Positions 8,836 to 19,088 of a stretch of DNA of 64,000 nucleotides are shown in pieces. The DNA comes from Dongshaea marina (GTDB lineage: Bacteria > Pseudomonadota > Gammaproteobacteria > Enterobacterales > Aeromonadaceae), in NCBI RefSeq assembly GCF_003072645.1, contig NZ_CP028897.1:881658-945657 (forward strand), written 5' to 3'. A program made the translations under genes and the position numbers. The notes under the pieces were generated by a model. That model made no database searches and was not told where the DNA came from. It was given only the letters and a program-made list of their open reading frames with translations. Position 1 is the first letter of the stretch. The number at the start of each line of letters is the position of its first letter.

Positions 8836-10051
8836 TCATTGAGTCAAAGCGATTACAGGGTCAAGCCCTGCTGCACGTCGGGCAGGATAGAAACCGGCAA
8901 TGAGCCCTAGCAGGGTAATAATTCCAAGAGTGATCCAGGCTCCCTCCAAGTTAAGGGTGGGAGTTCCCAGCCAGTCTGGGAGTGGTAAGGTTGCAAGTAG
9001 TGTTATACATCCCCAGGAGATAAGGAATCCGGGAATGGCGCCCAACATGATCAGGACCAGTGCTTCTAGCTGGAATTGCCAGAGGATCTGACCTCCTTTG
9101 GCCCCGAGAGCCATTCGTAGGCCTATCTCCCTGGTCCTCTCAGCCACCGCCAAAAACATGATATTGGCCACACCGATTGCTCCCACAGATAGAGTCATGC
9201 CACCACTGAACACCAAAAATAGCTGAATGGCACGCAATAACATCAGGATAAAGTGGCCAAAGTTAGCAGGATCGGGAATAAATAGCGTGTTTTCATCTTT
9301 GGGATCAAAGTGAAGCCTGGAGCCTAATAGTTGACGAATCGATTTAATGAGAGCCGCTCTTGGAACTGAGCCATCCGGTTGAATAAACAGTTTGTCTGGC
9401 TGCTGTTGCCACAACTGGTTAAAAGTTGTTTGTGGTATAAAAAGAGCGTTATCGGAAGAGAAGCTGACATTACTCGATTGCTCAATTTGGATACCAATGA
9501 TATGGAAAGGGACGCCATTTATCTTGAGTAAGCCACCTACCTTTGCTTTAGGCAGTTGCTCGGCCAGGTTTTTGCCAAGTACCACGACTCTTCGCATTTT
9601 GTGACTATCCTGGATCTGGAAAAAATGCGAGCCAGCAGAGAGTTGTATACTGTTTTGTTGTGCATAGTCATTGCCAACTCCCTGCACTGTGACTGATATG
9701 GGGGGAGCGGTCCAAGTGAGGCTGAAGCATCATTTTTACTATAGCTGGTGTCGACTTTGTGGATGCCGGCCAGCTGTCTTAGGGCGTTAACATCTGATGG
9801 TTGAAATTTGATGACCATCCGGGAGGCAGTTCCCTGCCAAGGGTACTGGTCGCTCCCGGATAGACGGTGATAGTATCGCTTAAAAAGCGCTGAAACTGGG
9901 CACTATTGGCTTGATAAAAACCTTCGCCCAGAGCCAGTAACATCACGACGGCCATGGTTCCCCACAAGATTGATACAATAGCCAATGCGCTTCGCAGCTT
10001 ATGGGCACTGATACTATTGAAGCTTTGCTGAACCAGATCTCGCAGCTGCAT
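8836..10051 (-). CDS. FtsX/MacB-type ABC permease 1 (frameshifted)
   Basis: The ATG at 10051 overlaps the TGA of the upstream channel gene (TGATG), a translationally coupled arrangement. Restored length is about 405 residues: N-terminal helix (RSALAIVSILWGTMAVVMLLA), periplasmic domain, then three helices with REIGLRMALGAKGG and a final YPARRAAGLDPVIALTQ. Two single-base losses are seen, at 9832-9834 (CCC) and 9700-9705 (six G). The product is homologous to permease 2 and probably forms the membrane heterodimer of the exporter. Confidence 0.83.
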
Positions 10052-11319
10052 CAATTAAGCTCTTTGCTGAGTTGAGTTAACTGGGGCAATTTCAAGGTTC
10101 CGGCTTGCTGTTGCAGAGTGCTCAGGCTAATCCAGGTATCGTAGAGCATTTTGAGCAGATCTTGTTTGTTTTTAAACAGTTTGGTGTGTGCATCATCCAG
10201 ATCTGTCGCTGTGGTTCGCCCAGCCTGATAGTTACTCAGCTGATGTTTAAGCAGACTTTGAGAGTATCGAACCGTCTGTTGCTGTGATCTAAGTTGCTGG
10301 AGTTGTCCCTGGAGCAAATAGTAACTACCTTGAATTTGTTTAGTGATCTCCAATTGAGCCTTTTGAAGCTGCTGCCTGGATTTTTGCAACTCGAACTGAT
10401 CCCGCGCCTTGTCATAACCGATGCTGCCATTGAGGTCGAGTGGCATGCTCAATGAGAGCCCAGCGTTTAGGTCATTAGTCTCTGTATTGCCATTGCCTCC
10501 ATTTCGGGTGTAACCGGCATTGGCACTAATGGTGGGGTAATATTCGCTTTGGGTCCTGGTGAGTACAGCCTCACTAATCTTGACACTGGTTCGGGCCTGT
10601 AACAGCGAGCTACTATTGTCTTGAGCAAGACTTAGCCAGCTATCCAGTTCGGGTAGACCGACGGGTGCCAGGCTATTTCGGCTCAGCTCGGATACTGAGT
10701 TGATGGGTTGCCCGACGGTAGCGCTTAAATTCGACATGCTGATTCTGAGCTGGGCCTGAGCTTGTATGTATTGGACCTTACTACTGGATAAGCTTGTTTG
10801 TGCAGTCTCGACATCGACGATCGTTACCTCACCGGCTTGATAGCGCTCTCTGGCGATTTGTACAAAGGCTTCAGCCTGCTCCAGCTGCTGTTTTTCTATT
10901 GCAAGCTGTGCCTTATCTTGAGCTGCATGCAGATAGTCCTTAATTATGTTGAGGCGCAAGGTCTGCTGAGCATCTTGCTGTTTCAAGATACTCAGGCGGT
11001 ACTCAAGTTGACTCTGGGTCAAAGCGTACCATTTGCTTAAATCAAATAGTGGTTGGCTTAGCGTGATCCCATAGTTATGGCTACTCGAGCTTGTCGCATT
11101 AAGGGATTCCCGACTATTACTTACCCCGGCACTGATATTGGTGGATGGCAGGAGCTTTGAACGCGTCCCTCCAACCTGTTGTTTGGAGATATTTTCCTCT
11201 GTGATACTGATCTGATAATCAGGGTTATGCTTCAGTGCGCTTTGATAGGTCTCAAGTAAGGTCGCGGATTGAGCCTGAAATCCTAGTAGGAGTAACAGAG
11301 CGGTCAATTGTTTGATCAC
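10051..11319 (-). CDS. TolC-family outer membrane channel
   Basis: This intact 422-residue protein has a signal peptide (about 18 residues, ending QSA) and the duplicated helical outer membrane efflux protein architecture: two halves rich in long coiled-coil stretches, each preceded by a strand region. It would form the trimeric outer membrane and periplasmic exit duct for the ABC exporter. The GTG start at 11317-11319 overlaps the TGA of the adaptor gene by four bases, and its stop overlaps the next start, so the operon is tightly coupled. Having a dedicated TolC homologue inside the operon suggests a specialised pump. Confidence 0.85.
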   Translation of the reverse strand: MIKQLTALLLLLGFQAQSATLLETYQSALKHNPDYQISITEENISKQQVGGTRSKLLPSTNISAGVSNSRESLNATSSSSHNYGITLSQPLFDLSKWYALTQSQLEYRLSILKQQDAQQTLRLNIIKDYLHAAQDKAQLAIEKQQLEQAEAFVQIARERYQAGEVTIVDVETAQTSLSSSKVQYIQAQAQLRISMSNLSATVGQPINSVSELSRNSLAPVGLPELDSWLSLAQDNSSSLLQARTSVKISEAVLTRTQSEYYPTISANAGYTRNGGNGNTETNDLNAGLSLSMPLDLNGSIGYDKARDQFELQKSRQQLQKAQLEITKQIQGSYYLLQGQLQQLRSQQQTVRYSQSLLKHQLSNYQAGRTTATDLDDAHTKLFKNKQDLLKMLYDTWISLSTLQQQAGTLKLPQLTQLSKELN

Positions 11320-12484
11320 GCAGGCTCTCCTGATGCTGATATCATGCTGTTATCGACAACTTTTTCTCCGAGCTTCACGCCACTAAGAATCTGGGTATGG
11401 ATCCCGTCTGAGAGCCCGAGTTTAACCGGTTGTAATCTATACCCCTGCTTGCTGTCATCGGGGATCAGTACCATGGGCTTATCATCTTCAAACCGCAGCA
11501 CCCGCTCCGGTACGACAGGGACATCTTTAACTGCATTCGTCACTATGGTCGCGGTTGCTGAATAGCCGGAGCGCAACTTTAGTCCTTTGGGTATGCTCAG
11601 TCGGTTGATTGTGATCTGAAAGCCATTATTAAAACTACTGTTGCCATACAAGGTATTGGTGGTCGTTGTGGTACTGGTATTGGTGAGGGCGGTCAGTTGG
11701 TTTGATTGGAGCGCCACCATATCGACGATTCCCTTAAAGGTTTTCTTGGGTAGGCGGCAACTTTCAGACTAACCTGCATGCCACTGTGCAGGTGTGCGGC
11801 ATCACTCTCAGAGATGCTCCCTTTGAATTGCATCTTGCTCAGATCTGCGATGCTCAATAACACAGTTGCAGCCTGATTGGAGGTTAATGAGATCACTGGA
11901 TCTCCGACTTCGGCTTCCCGGTCGATAATGGTTCCAGCAACAGGACTCATAATAGTACTGGTTAGACGGGTTTTCCCAACAGAGGCCTCGCCACTAATGA
12001 GAAGGCTCAGGCGTTGTTTGGCATTAGTCAGAGCTGCCTCAGATGTTTTCAGTGTATTTTGAGCATCGACTAAATCGTTGAAATTTTGTGGAATCACTCC
12101 ATCCTTGTGGAGTTTCTTAAGGTTTTCAAGACGAACTTTCGCGGCATCCATATTACTTCGAGCCTGGCTTAGCTCTTTAATGGCATCGGAATAAGCAGTT
12201 GGTGTTGGGTTAGGACGAATTTTGATGAGAGGGGTATTTTGCTCTACCTGGTCTCCAACCTGATGGTAAATATCGGCGACGATCCCATCAATTTGTGACT
12301 TAACATCAACAACATGGTCAGGAACAATATTTCCCACCGCAGTTGCGGTCTCTTCGATGGAGCCCTTGGTGACAACTACTGTCGCAAGTGGTTTTTTCTG
12401 TGCATCCAGGTGGAATTTGTACCAGGTGATCAGGGCGACCAGCACGATAGCGACAACCAGTATAATGACCCCTTTTTTCTTCAT
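11316..12484 (-). CDS. HlyD/MacA-type periplasmic adaptor (frameshifted)
   Basis: This membrane fusion protein links the inner-membrane ABC permeases to the TolC-type channel. It has one N-terminal membrane anchor (residues about 5-22), a biotinyl-lipoyl-like half (VGNIVPDHVVDVKSQIDGIV), a coiled-coil hairpin (about residues 110-165), a second lipoyl half (SPVAGTIIDREAEVGDPV) and beta-barrel/membrane-proximal domains. A single missing G in GGG at 11748-11750 splits it; the repaired sequence reads YPKKTFKGIVDMVALQ. Restored length is about 389 residues. It is the first gene of the five-gene operon. Whether the pump moves a drug, peptide or lipid is not visible. Confidence 0.83.
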
Positions 12485-12585
12485 CCTGCCCCATTCTCTA
12501 TATTAGATAGTGTTAATCAGCAGCCCTGGTCAGTTTAGATTCAGAAAGGGGCCGCAATGAGAGACCCTATATATCAGGCTGCTGC

Positions 12586-13800
12586 TTAGCTGGCAAGAGG
12601 GGTGCGCTGCAACGGGGTGGACAGCCGGCTATGGCAATAACTACCGTATAGGGTAAAGATGCCCCATGCCAGCATCATCACAGCCAGTAACCAGTAGCTG
12701 TAATTGCTGGCACTGTTGATCGCGATGGAAAATAGAGATGCTCCCATCATCTGGATACATCCGAGTAGTGCAGAAGCTGTGCCCGCATTATGGCTAAAGG
12801 GCTCCAGGGCAAAGCTGGTCGCAGCTCCCAGCAGGGTTGCAAAACCGGCACTGGCGATGCAGACAGGCAGCATGAAGCTCAGGCAGCTGATACCCGCATG
12901 ATTGATCAGAAGTTGCATGCAGACTCCGGCAAATAACAGTAATCCGGCACCTGCCTGAACACACTTTTGGCGTCCAAAATGATTGATGACAAAGGGGGCC
13001 ATAAAGCTAAAGAAAATAATCCCCAGTGCATTGCTACCGACCAGCAGAGCAAATTGAACCTGGCTTAATCCAACCCGGGTGATCAGGACCCCCGGAGCCA
13101 GGGTGACATAGGTAATGATGATCGCCATGGCACCCATACAGCAGCAACTGTAAAAAGCAAACAGAGGGTTTTTCAGGATCCCCAGATAGGCACTGAAATG
13201 GTAGACCTCTTTAAACTTTGGCTGGCCAGGGCGTGTTTCAGGGAGTTTGAAGAAGACGAATGTCAGGATCAGCAGTGCATAAGCAGCCAGGGCATAAAAG
13301 TTTGAGTGCCACCCAAAGTGGCTGGCTAGCAGGCCTCCCAGCATAGGGGCGATCGCGGGAGCTATATTCAAAGCACCATTGAGCTGGCTATATAACCTGG
13401 AGCTTTGCTCTGGTGTACAGCAGTCACGAACCACAGAAAAGCAGACGATCGAGGTGCAGCAGGCTCCAAGTCCCTGAAGAGTTCTCAGTAACAACAGTCC
13501 TTCAATGGAGTGGATGAGTCCGGCACTCGCAGAGCAGATGAGATAGAGTGTGATACCTGCCAGGGCAACTTTGCGGCGTCCAAAATAATCGGCTAGAGGA
13601 CCGATCAGTATCTGTCCTAACCCCAGACTGAAAACGAAAAGATTGATGGTATAGGTCACAGCCTGTGGCGATGCCCCAAAGTAGTCCCCAATCTGCGGCA
13701 TGGAGGGGATATAGATATCGATCCCCATCGGGCTAAAGAGCACTAGTGAGATCAGGATTGCGATCAGGCTGGAGGAGACGTTTTTAGAAATGGGAACCAT
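12586..13800 (-). CDS. Bcr/CflA family MFS drug transporter, copy 1
   Basis: This proton-driven drug exporter of the major facilitator superfamily has 404 residues from the ATG at 13800, which has AGAGG at a suitable distance. The frame is open upstream into the MITE, but that part has no similarity and no ribosome site. The family motifs are present: GIDIYIPSMPQIGDYFG at the first helix, LIGPLADYFGRRK (motif A) and PETRPG near mid-protein. About twelve hydrophobic segments are seen. It closely resembles the next gene (14241-15537), so the pair arose by duplication. The 269-bp inverted-repeat element ends about 100 bp upstream of this start. Confidence 0.88.
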   Translation of the reverse strand: MVPISKNVSSSLIAILISLVLFSPMGIDIYIPSMPQIGDYFGASPQAVTYTINLFVFSLGLGQILIGPLADYFGRRKVALAGITLYLICSASAGLIHSIEGLLLLRTLQGLGACCTSIVCFSVVRDCCTPEQSSRLYSQLNGALNIAPAIAPMLGGLLASHFGWHSNFYALAAYALLILTFVFFKLPETRPGQPKFKEVYHFSAYLGILKNPLFAFYSCCCMGAMAIIITYVTLAPGVLITRVGLSQVQFALLVGSNALGIIFFSFMAPFVINHFGRQKCVQAGAGLLLFAGVCMQLLINHAGISCLSFMLPVCIASAGFATLLGAATSFALEPFSHNAGTASALLGCIQMMGASLFSIAINSASNYSYWLLAVMMLAWGIFTLYGSYCHSRLSTPLQRTPLAS

Positions 13801-13898
13801 AGTAAAGCCTCTTGAAGGTTTGGTGAGGGAAGTGCCCTGACCTTTAGCTACATCGGATCCCTGATCTGTATTGTTTGGGTGATTTTCACCCTGCCTTT

Positions 13899-14167
13899 TA
13901 GGCTCTGTTGACGTTTCCAATTTTGAATCTGTTGCCCCTGAAAATGATCTGTTCACGACGCGAATCATGAGGTTTAGTTGCTCTAAATGAGTGATGAGCA
14001 ACAATGAACAGGGCTTTTTCAGGCGCAACCCGAAGGGCAGTGGCCCTTTTCCCTCCCAGCAGCGTTATCAGATGTTCATGTAGAGCGACTACACCACACA
14101 TCTTCTGCCTTGCTGGATGAAAAAATTGCCAACTGCAGAGCCAAATCTGAAACGTCAACAGAGCCTA
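13899..14167. mobile_element. 269-bp MITE-like element, copy 1
   Basis: The ends are perfect 19-bp inverted repeats (TAGGCTCTGTTGACGTTTC and its complement), and no transposase is encoded. The core is 265 bp if the flanking TA is counted as target duplication. A near-identical copy of the same length lies at 50567-50835 with roughly 17-20 mismatches by eye, and a 59-bp derivative lies at 2972-3030. All three sit within TA, which is the target preference of IS630/Tc1-mariner transposases; a parent element is not in the window. Confidence 0.8.
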
Positions 14168-14240
14168 GAGGGGAGGGATTCTAGAGGGAATGCCTGACAG
14201 AGGCTATCAGGCATTTGCCTCAATTATCCATGGTTGGTTC

Positions 14241-15537
14241 TTATCTGAGATCGGTCGCCAAGGCAGAGGTGGTTTGTTGGCGGGTATGCCGGAACACTCC
14301 GTAGCCTGTCAGGGCTCCCCAAAACAGCATCATGGCCGCCAATAGCCAGTAGGAGTATAGGGTCGCGCTGTTGATCGCCATCGAAAAAAGCGAAGCCCCC
14401 ATCATCTGAATACATCCGAGCAGTGCCGAAGCCGTCCCGGCATTGTGGGCAAAGGGCTCCAGAGCAAAGCTGGTGGCGGCTCCCAGCAGGATGGCGAATC
14501 CTGCGCAGGCGATATAGACCGGCAGCATAAAGCTGATGGTATTGATCCCTGTGACCATAGCATCAGCCCCATCAGGACTCCGGCCAGCAGCATCAGCAGG
14601 GCGCCCAGCATGATGCTGTTATGTCGGCCAAGGCGTCCGATAAGTGAGGGGTGATAAAACTAAACAGCATCACATTCAGGGCATTGCTGCCAAACAGCAG
14701 CGCAAACTGGACCTGACTCATTCCCTGCTTCACGATCAATACGCCCGGAGCCAGGGTGACATAGGTGAGAACGATGGCCATGGCGCCCATACAGCTGCAG
14801 CTATAAAAGAGAAAGACAGGATTTTTCACAACTCCCCAGTAGGAAGAGAGGTGATAGACCTCTTTCAGGCTCGGCTTCCCGGGCCGGGTCTCCGGAAGTT
14901 TAAAAAATACAAACAGAAGAATGAAAAATGCGTACAGAGCCAGAAAGTAGAAATTAGACTGCCATCCCAGGTGAGAGGCTAATAGGCCCCCGAGCATTGG
15001 AGCCAGTGCCGGAGCAACACTTAGTGCTCCATTGATCTGGCTGTAAAGTTTGGAGCTTTGCTCTGCACTGCAAGTGTCTCGCACCACAGAGTAGCAGACG
15101 ATGGAGGTACAGCAGGCCGCGATGCCCTGCAGGGTCCTCAATAACAAAAGCATCTCAATGGAGTGAGCCCATCCTGCGCTGGCAGAGCATAGTAGATAGA
15201 GGCAGATCCCAGCCAGAGCTACTTTGCGACGACCAAAATAATCGGCCAGAGGGCCAATCAGAATCTGCCCGAGTCCCATGCTAAACACAAACAGGTTGAT
15301 GGTGTAAGTGACGGTCGCAGCCGGACTATTAAAGTAGTGACTGATCTCGGGCAGGGAGGGAACATAAATATCGATTCCCAGCGGACTGAACAGGATCAAT
15401 GCAATCAACAAAGAGATAAAAGAGAAAGTGATTCGTTGGGCTGAGGCTGGCATTTTTTTACTGCTATCGCTATCTGTGTTGTGAATTTCACAGAGGTGAG
15501 TTTCGATTGATTCTATCAGCACCGATCTTTTTTGCAT
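14241..15537 (-). CDS. Bcr/CflA family MFS drug transporter, copy 2 (frameshifted)
   Basis: This is a paralogue of the transporter at 12586-13800, with nearly the same motif string (GIDIYVPSLPEISHYF, LIGPLADYFGRRK, PETRPG). Restored length is about 432 residues. Two single-base losses interrupt it, at 14648-14651 (GGGG) and 14547-14549 (CCC); repair gives a continuous last third ending in the hydrophobic YSYWLLAAMMLFWGALTGYG. The start at 15537 is preceded by GGAGG; an internal Met (15453) lacks a ribosome site. The N-terminal 28 residues before the first helix are longer than in copy 1. Confidence 0.85.
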
Positions 15538-15645
15538 AGGAGACTTAGCCTCCTCTGGTAAGGGATCCCCATTTAACTACTACCCAGTTGTAAACTTGCA
15601 TCTATTATTAACAGTGAGTCCTTTGATCTGATTAAGGAGAATCAA

Positions 15646-16397
15646 ATGAAGGGTTTAGTGAAAACATGGATTGCCTTGGCTGCCGGTTTGCTATTTAGTG
15701 GCATGGCTCAGGCCGCCGACTTTTCAAAGCTTACTTATATGACAGAGAACTATCCACCTTATAACTTCTCTGCAAAAGGGGTCATTCAGGGAATTTCGGT
15801 TGATCTGTTGTTGGCTATGGGTAAGCAGGCAGGAGTCCCCTTAAAGCTTAATATGATCAAGCTGTACCCCTGGGCGCGAGCTTATAACCAGACACTGAAG
15901 GGTCCAAATATGGTGCTGTTTGCAACCACTCGCACCAAGGCCAGAGAGGCATTGTTTAAGTGGGTTGGGCCGATTGCCAATACGGATACTGTACTGCTGG
16001 CGAAAAAAGGCAGTGGGATCAGCATTAGTAGTCCCGCCGATATGAAAAAGTACACCATAGGTGTGGTGAAAGATGATGTGGGTGAGCAGCTGGTTAAGGC
16101 TGCCGGTGTACCTGCGGGTAAGATCAAGAGTTCTTCCAAGCCAACTCAGGTTGCTCAAAAGCTTGCGAAGGGCGGGTTCAGCTTTTTGCCTATGAGCAAA
16201 ATAGCGCGAACATGATCCTTAAAGAGCTGAAAATTGATACCTCGGGTTATGAAGCGGTTTATACCCTGAATAAGGGCGAGCTGTTTTATGCGCTGAGTAA
16301 AGATGTTTCAGACGATATGGTTCAGAGTATGCAAAAGGCGCTGGATGGTGTGAAATCCTCCGGTGGTTATGAGAAGATTATGGCCAGCTATCGTTAA
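15646..16397 (+). CDS. periplasmic solute-binding protein A (frameshifted)
   Basis: This is a type II periplasmic binding protein of the amino-acid-binding (SBP_bac_3) type. It has a signal peptide ending AQAAD (about residue 24), then MTENYPPYNF, a hallmark of this family's ligand cleft, and IGVVKDDVGEQL in the second lobe. A frameshift at 16174-16176 (GGG needs one more) joins KLAKGG to VQLFAYEQNSANMIL, matching the paralogues. Restored length is about 250 residues. No ABC permease or ATPase lies nearby. The protein is the first of three tandem paralogues and is followed by its own terminator. The ligand is unknown. Confidence 0.82.
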
Positions 16398-16416
16398 CTC
16401 ATATCGATCTGCTTGA

Positions 16417-16441
16417 GAGCCGCCGCAATGGCGGCTCTTTT
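16417..16441 (+). terminator. Rho-independent terminator
   Basis: A perfect 8-bp stem (GAGCCGCC 16417-16424, GGCGGCTC 16430-16437) with a 5-nt loop and a TTTT tail lies 20 bp after the stop codon of solute-binding protein A, separating it from the next two paralogues. Confidence 0.85.
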
Positions 16442-16630
16442 ATGAACAGGCCAAAATATATTTAAGTCGGTGGCTATCTCACCATCCAGCCCTTGTGCTA
16501 AAACCCCATTTCACTCAGCCATAGAAAGAGGCTTCTTTTCCATAGTAGATAAAGCTTCTTTACTGGTGCTACCCGCTCTCTTAAATGGCTTGTGTCATCT
16601 ATGATTTTAGTTATCAGAGACCAGCTTGGA

Positions 16631-17432
16631 ATGGGGATGCAGCGGGCTTTTCTTGGTTTGTTAATGCTATGGATGAGCTGTCCGGTATGGATGGTTTATG
16701 GGCAGGCTCAGGCTTTTAACCAGTTACAGCTTTTAACCGAGCACTATCCGCCGGAGAACTACCTGCAGGAGGGGAATCTCAGGGGGCGGCTGTCGAGCTG
16801 CTATTGGCGGCCGCAAAACAAGCCGGATTAAAACTTTCCACCTCACAGATCAAGGTCACCAGCTGGGCCAGAGCCTATCGCCAGGCGTTACAAACAAAAG
16901 ATACCCTGGTTTTTTCGACCCTCAGGACTCCGGAGCGTGAATCCCTGTTTAAGTGGGCGGGTCCCATAGGCCGCTCCTCACCCATGGTGCTACTGGCCAG
17001 AAAGGAGCGGCGGCTGCGTATCAATTCTGCCGAGGAGCTCAGGAGCTACAAAATCGGAGTGATCCGCGATGATCAGTCGGAGCAGTTACTCCGGGATGAG
17101 GGAGTGACCCAACTGCATATTTTGGAGGCCCATGATCCCAGGATGCTGGTCCGTCAATTACAGCGGGGGCGCATCGATCTTTGGGCCTATGAGCTAGTCT
17201 CAATCGACTGGATTCTCAAAGGGATGGAGGAAGATCGCTCCCGGTTTGAGGTGGTCTATGAGTGGCCGGCGGGGATCCTATTCTATGCTCTGAATAAGCA
17301 GACCTCTGATTCTGTGGTGACTCAACTGCAAACCGCGATCGATGAGGTAAAGCGCAGTGGACGATATGAGCAGATCCTCAAGCGATACCAGATTGAGGGA
17401 TTGAACCGAGAGAAGAGAGGAGTATGGAGTGA
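16631..17432 (+). CDS. periplasmic solute-binding protein B (frameshifted)
   Basis: This is the second tandem paralogue of the SBP_bac_3 type. It has a hydrophobic signal sequence (FLGLLMLWMSCPVWMVYGQA), then LLTEHYPPENY and YKIGVIRDDQSEQLL. One G is missing at 16782-16786 (GGGGG). A second loss at 17397-17399 (GGG) is inferred, because repair gives a stop codon TGA at 17430-17432 overlapping the GTG start of the next gene, a typical coupled junction. Without that second repair the frame runs on meaninglessly to 17718. The start is uncertain: ATG 16631, 16637 or 16601 are all in frame with no clear ribosome site. Confidence 0.75.
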
Positions 17433-18217
17433 GAACTCAGCTGCTTTGGTTGTTTATATTGTTATCGATAGTAACCTGGCAACGGGCGCAGGCCAGTCTC
17501 CCCATCGGAGCCATGGTGTCAGCTCATCAGTCCTCAGATCCCTGGGGGAGTTGCAGTTTATTACCGAGAACTATCCCCCTATAACTTCCGTCAACAGGGA
17601 AAGCTCAAAGGGATTTCGGTCGAGATCCTTCTGGCTGCTGCAAAACATGCTAAGTCGAAACTCACTCGGACGGATATCAAGCTTTTTGGCTGGCCCAGGG
17701 GTTATCGAATGGCGCTGAATATTCCGAATGTGGTACTGTTTTCGACGGCACGCTCCGCAAACCGGGAAGCTCTGTTTCACTGGGTTGGCCCGATTATCAA
17801 GGCCCCAACCATGCTGATTGCCCGCCGAGATCGGCAAATTAAGATCAAGGATACCAAGGATCTGTTTGGCTACCGCATTGGTGTGCTGCGAGAAGATATA
17901 GGCGAACAACATTTAAGGGAGCTTGGGATATCTCCCTCGGAGATGTTCAGTACCCATGAGCCATTGTTGCTGGCAAAACAGCTTGAGAAAGGAAAAATCG
18001 ATCTGTGGGCCTATGAGCAATACAGTGCCAACTATGTGTTTCGTAAGCTCCATTTAGACTCATCTCAATTTGAGGCGGTCTACTCCCTGGGCGATGACAC
18101 CCTCTACTTTGCGGTGAGCCGGGAACGGCTGCTGATCTGGTGCAGAGCCTGCAGCGCGCCCTTGATGAAACCAAAATATCCGGTGATTTTCAAAGGATCC
18201 TCAAGCGATATGAGTGA
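17429..18217 (+). CDS. periplasmic solute-binding protein C (frameshifted)
   Basis: This is the third tandem paralogue. The GTG start at 17429 has AGGAG six bases upstream and begins a signal peptide (RTQLLWLFILLSIVTW, cleavage near AQAS). Three single-base losses are needed to explain the sequence: 17544-17548 (GGGGG), 17575-17579 (CCCCC) and 18121-18123 (GGG). After repair the text reads LQFITENYPPYNFRQQGKLKG and ends SGDFQRILKRYE before TGA at 18215. Restored length is about 263 residues. Conserved features are ENYPPYNF, IGVLREDIGEQHL and LWAYEQYSANYVF. The gene has no transport partners nearby; such orphan binding proteins can serve sensors or other transporters. Confidence 0.75.
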
Positions 18218-18253
18218 ACCGGGCAAACTCATTTAGCGGCTATCGGATGTGGC

Positions 18254-18848
18254 TTAAAGCGGGTCGATTTTGAGCAGCGCGGAGAACTGTTGATAAATTT
18301 GCTCGGGGGAGGCACTGGCAGACTTTGTTGCAGATGTTCAAGCAGCAGGGGAGTGAGTAGGGAGGAGAGAAGCAGATAGCAAGCCTGATTAACCTCAGAG
18401 GGAGTTGAACTGGTAAACGTTCGACATTTTTCCAGAAGAGCCTGGCTCAATGGATAACCAGCTGCTGTTTTATATAAAGTTTCAGTGGTGAGAAGCCGGG
18501 ACGAAGCAGTTCATTGGCCAATAGCTGGCTGCGATCCTGCTCTGTGAGTAACTGAGCACGTAGTCTGCAAAAGCACTCCCAAAATACTTTGACAGACTCA
18601 CTGCTGGATAACCTTTGGATCTCCTGTTGCAGTGGTGTGCAGATGATCTCCAAAGCTGCAAGGCATAGCCCCTGTTTGTCCTGAAAATAGTAGCGAATCA
18701 TCGCCGTGGTGGTGTCTGCCCTATTGGCTATCTTACGGGTGGTCAATTCGGCAAACCCCTGCTCCAGGGCCAGCTGACAAGCTGCATTGAGCAGATCATC
18801 TCTCGGGGTTATCTGATCTTGTCGCGGGCGACCGGTTGATCTAGGCAT
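18254..18848 (-). CDS. TetR family transcriptional regulator (frameshifted)
   Basis: The N-terminal 60 residues form the TetR DNA-binding domain (LLNAACQLALEQGFAELTTRKIANRADTT region, with TTAMIRYYF at the recognition helix). The C-terminal ligand domain is split by two single-base losses, near 18455-18456 (GG) and at 18305-18309 (GGGGG). Repair gives about 199 residues ending SALLKIDPL with the stop at 18254-18256. It converges with the three solute-binding genes and diverges from DUF47. Whether it controls those genes cannot be told from the sequence; no clear operator was found. Confidence 0.8.
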
Positions 18849-19088
18849 CCCTGACTCCCTGGTGACTTCTAAACTAAGTGTGGTAACAAAGTGATGGAAT
18901 GTGAATTATTTCCAGTTCAAAGAGCCCAGGTTAAATACTGAACACCAGGTTTCCTTAAATTGACAGGCATGACTCGATTTCTAAAGAGTTAAGCTAAAAA
19001 TTACCTTTTGAGCTATTTCATTCCCCTATGGCATTGGGTACTATGCGCCGCTCGAATCATTGAAATTGACCAACACAGGTGCAGAGTT

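Noticed and set aside
13898-14158. 86-codon minus-strand ORF inside the MITE, repeated at 50566-50826
   Set aside because: Both copies are open simply because the element is duplicated. It has no ribosome site or known domain, and the element behaves as non-coding DNA.
17432-17718. Extension of solute-binding protein B to 17718 as a fused protein
   Set aside because: The frame beyond 17400 loses all family similarity and overlaps the signal peptide of protein C in the proper frame; a lost base at 17397-17399 explains it.
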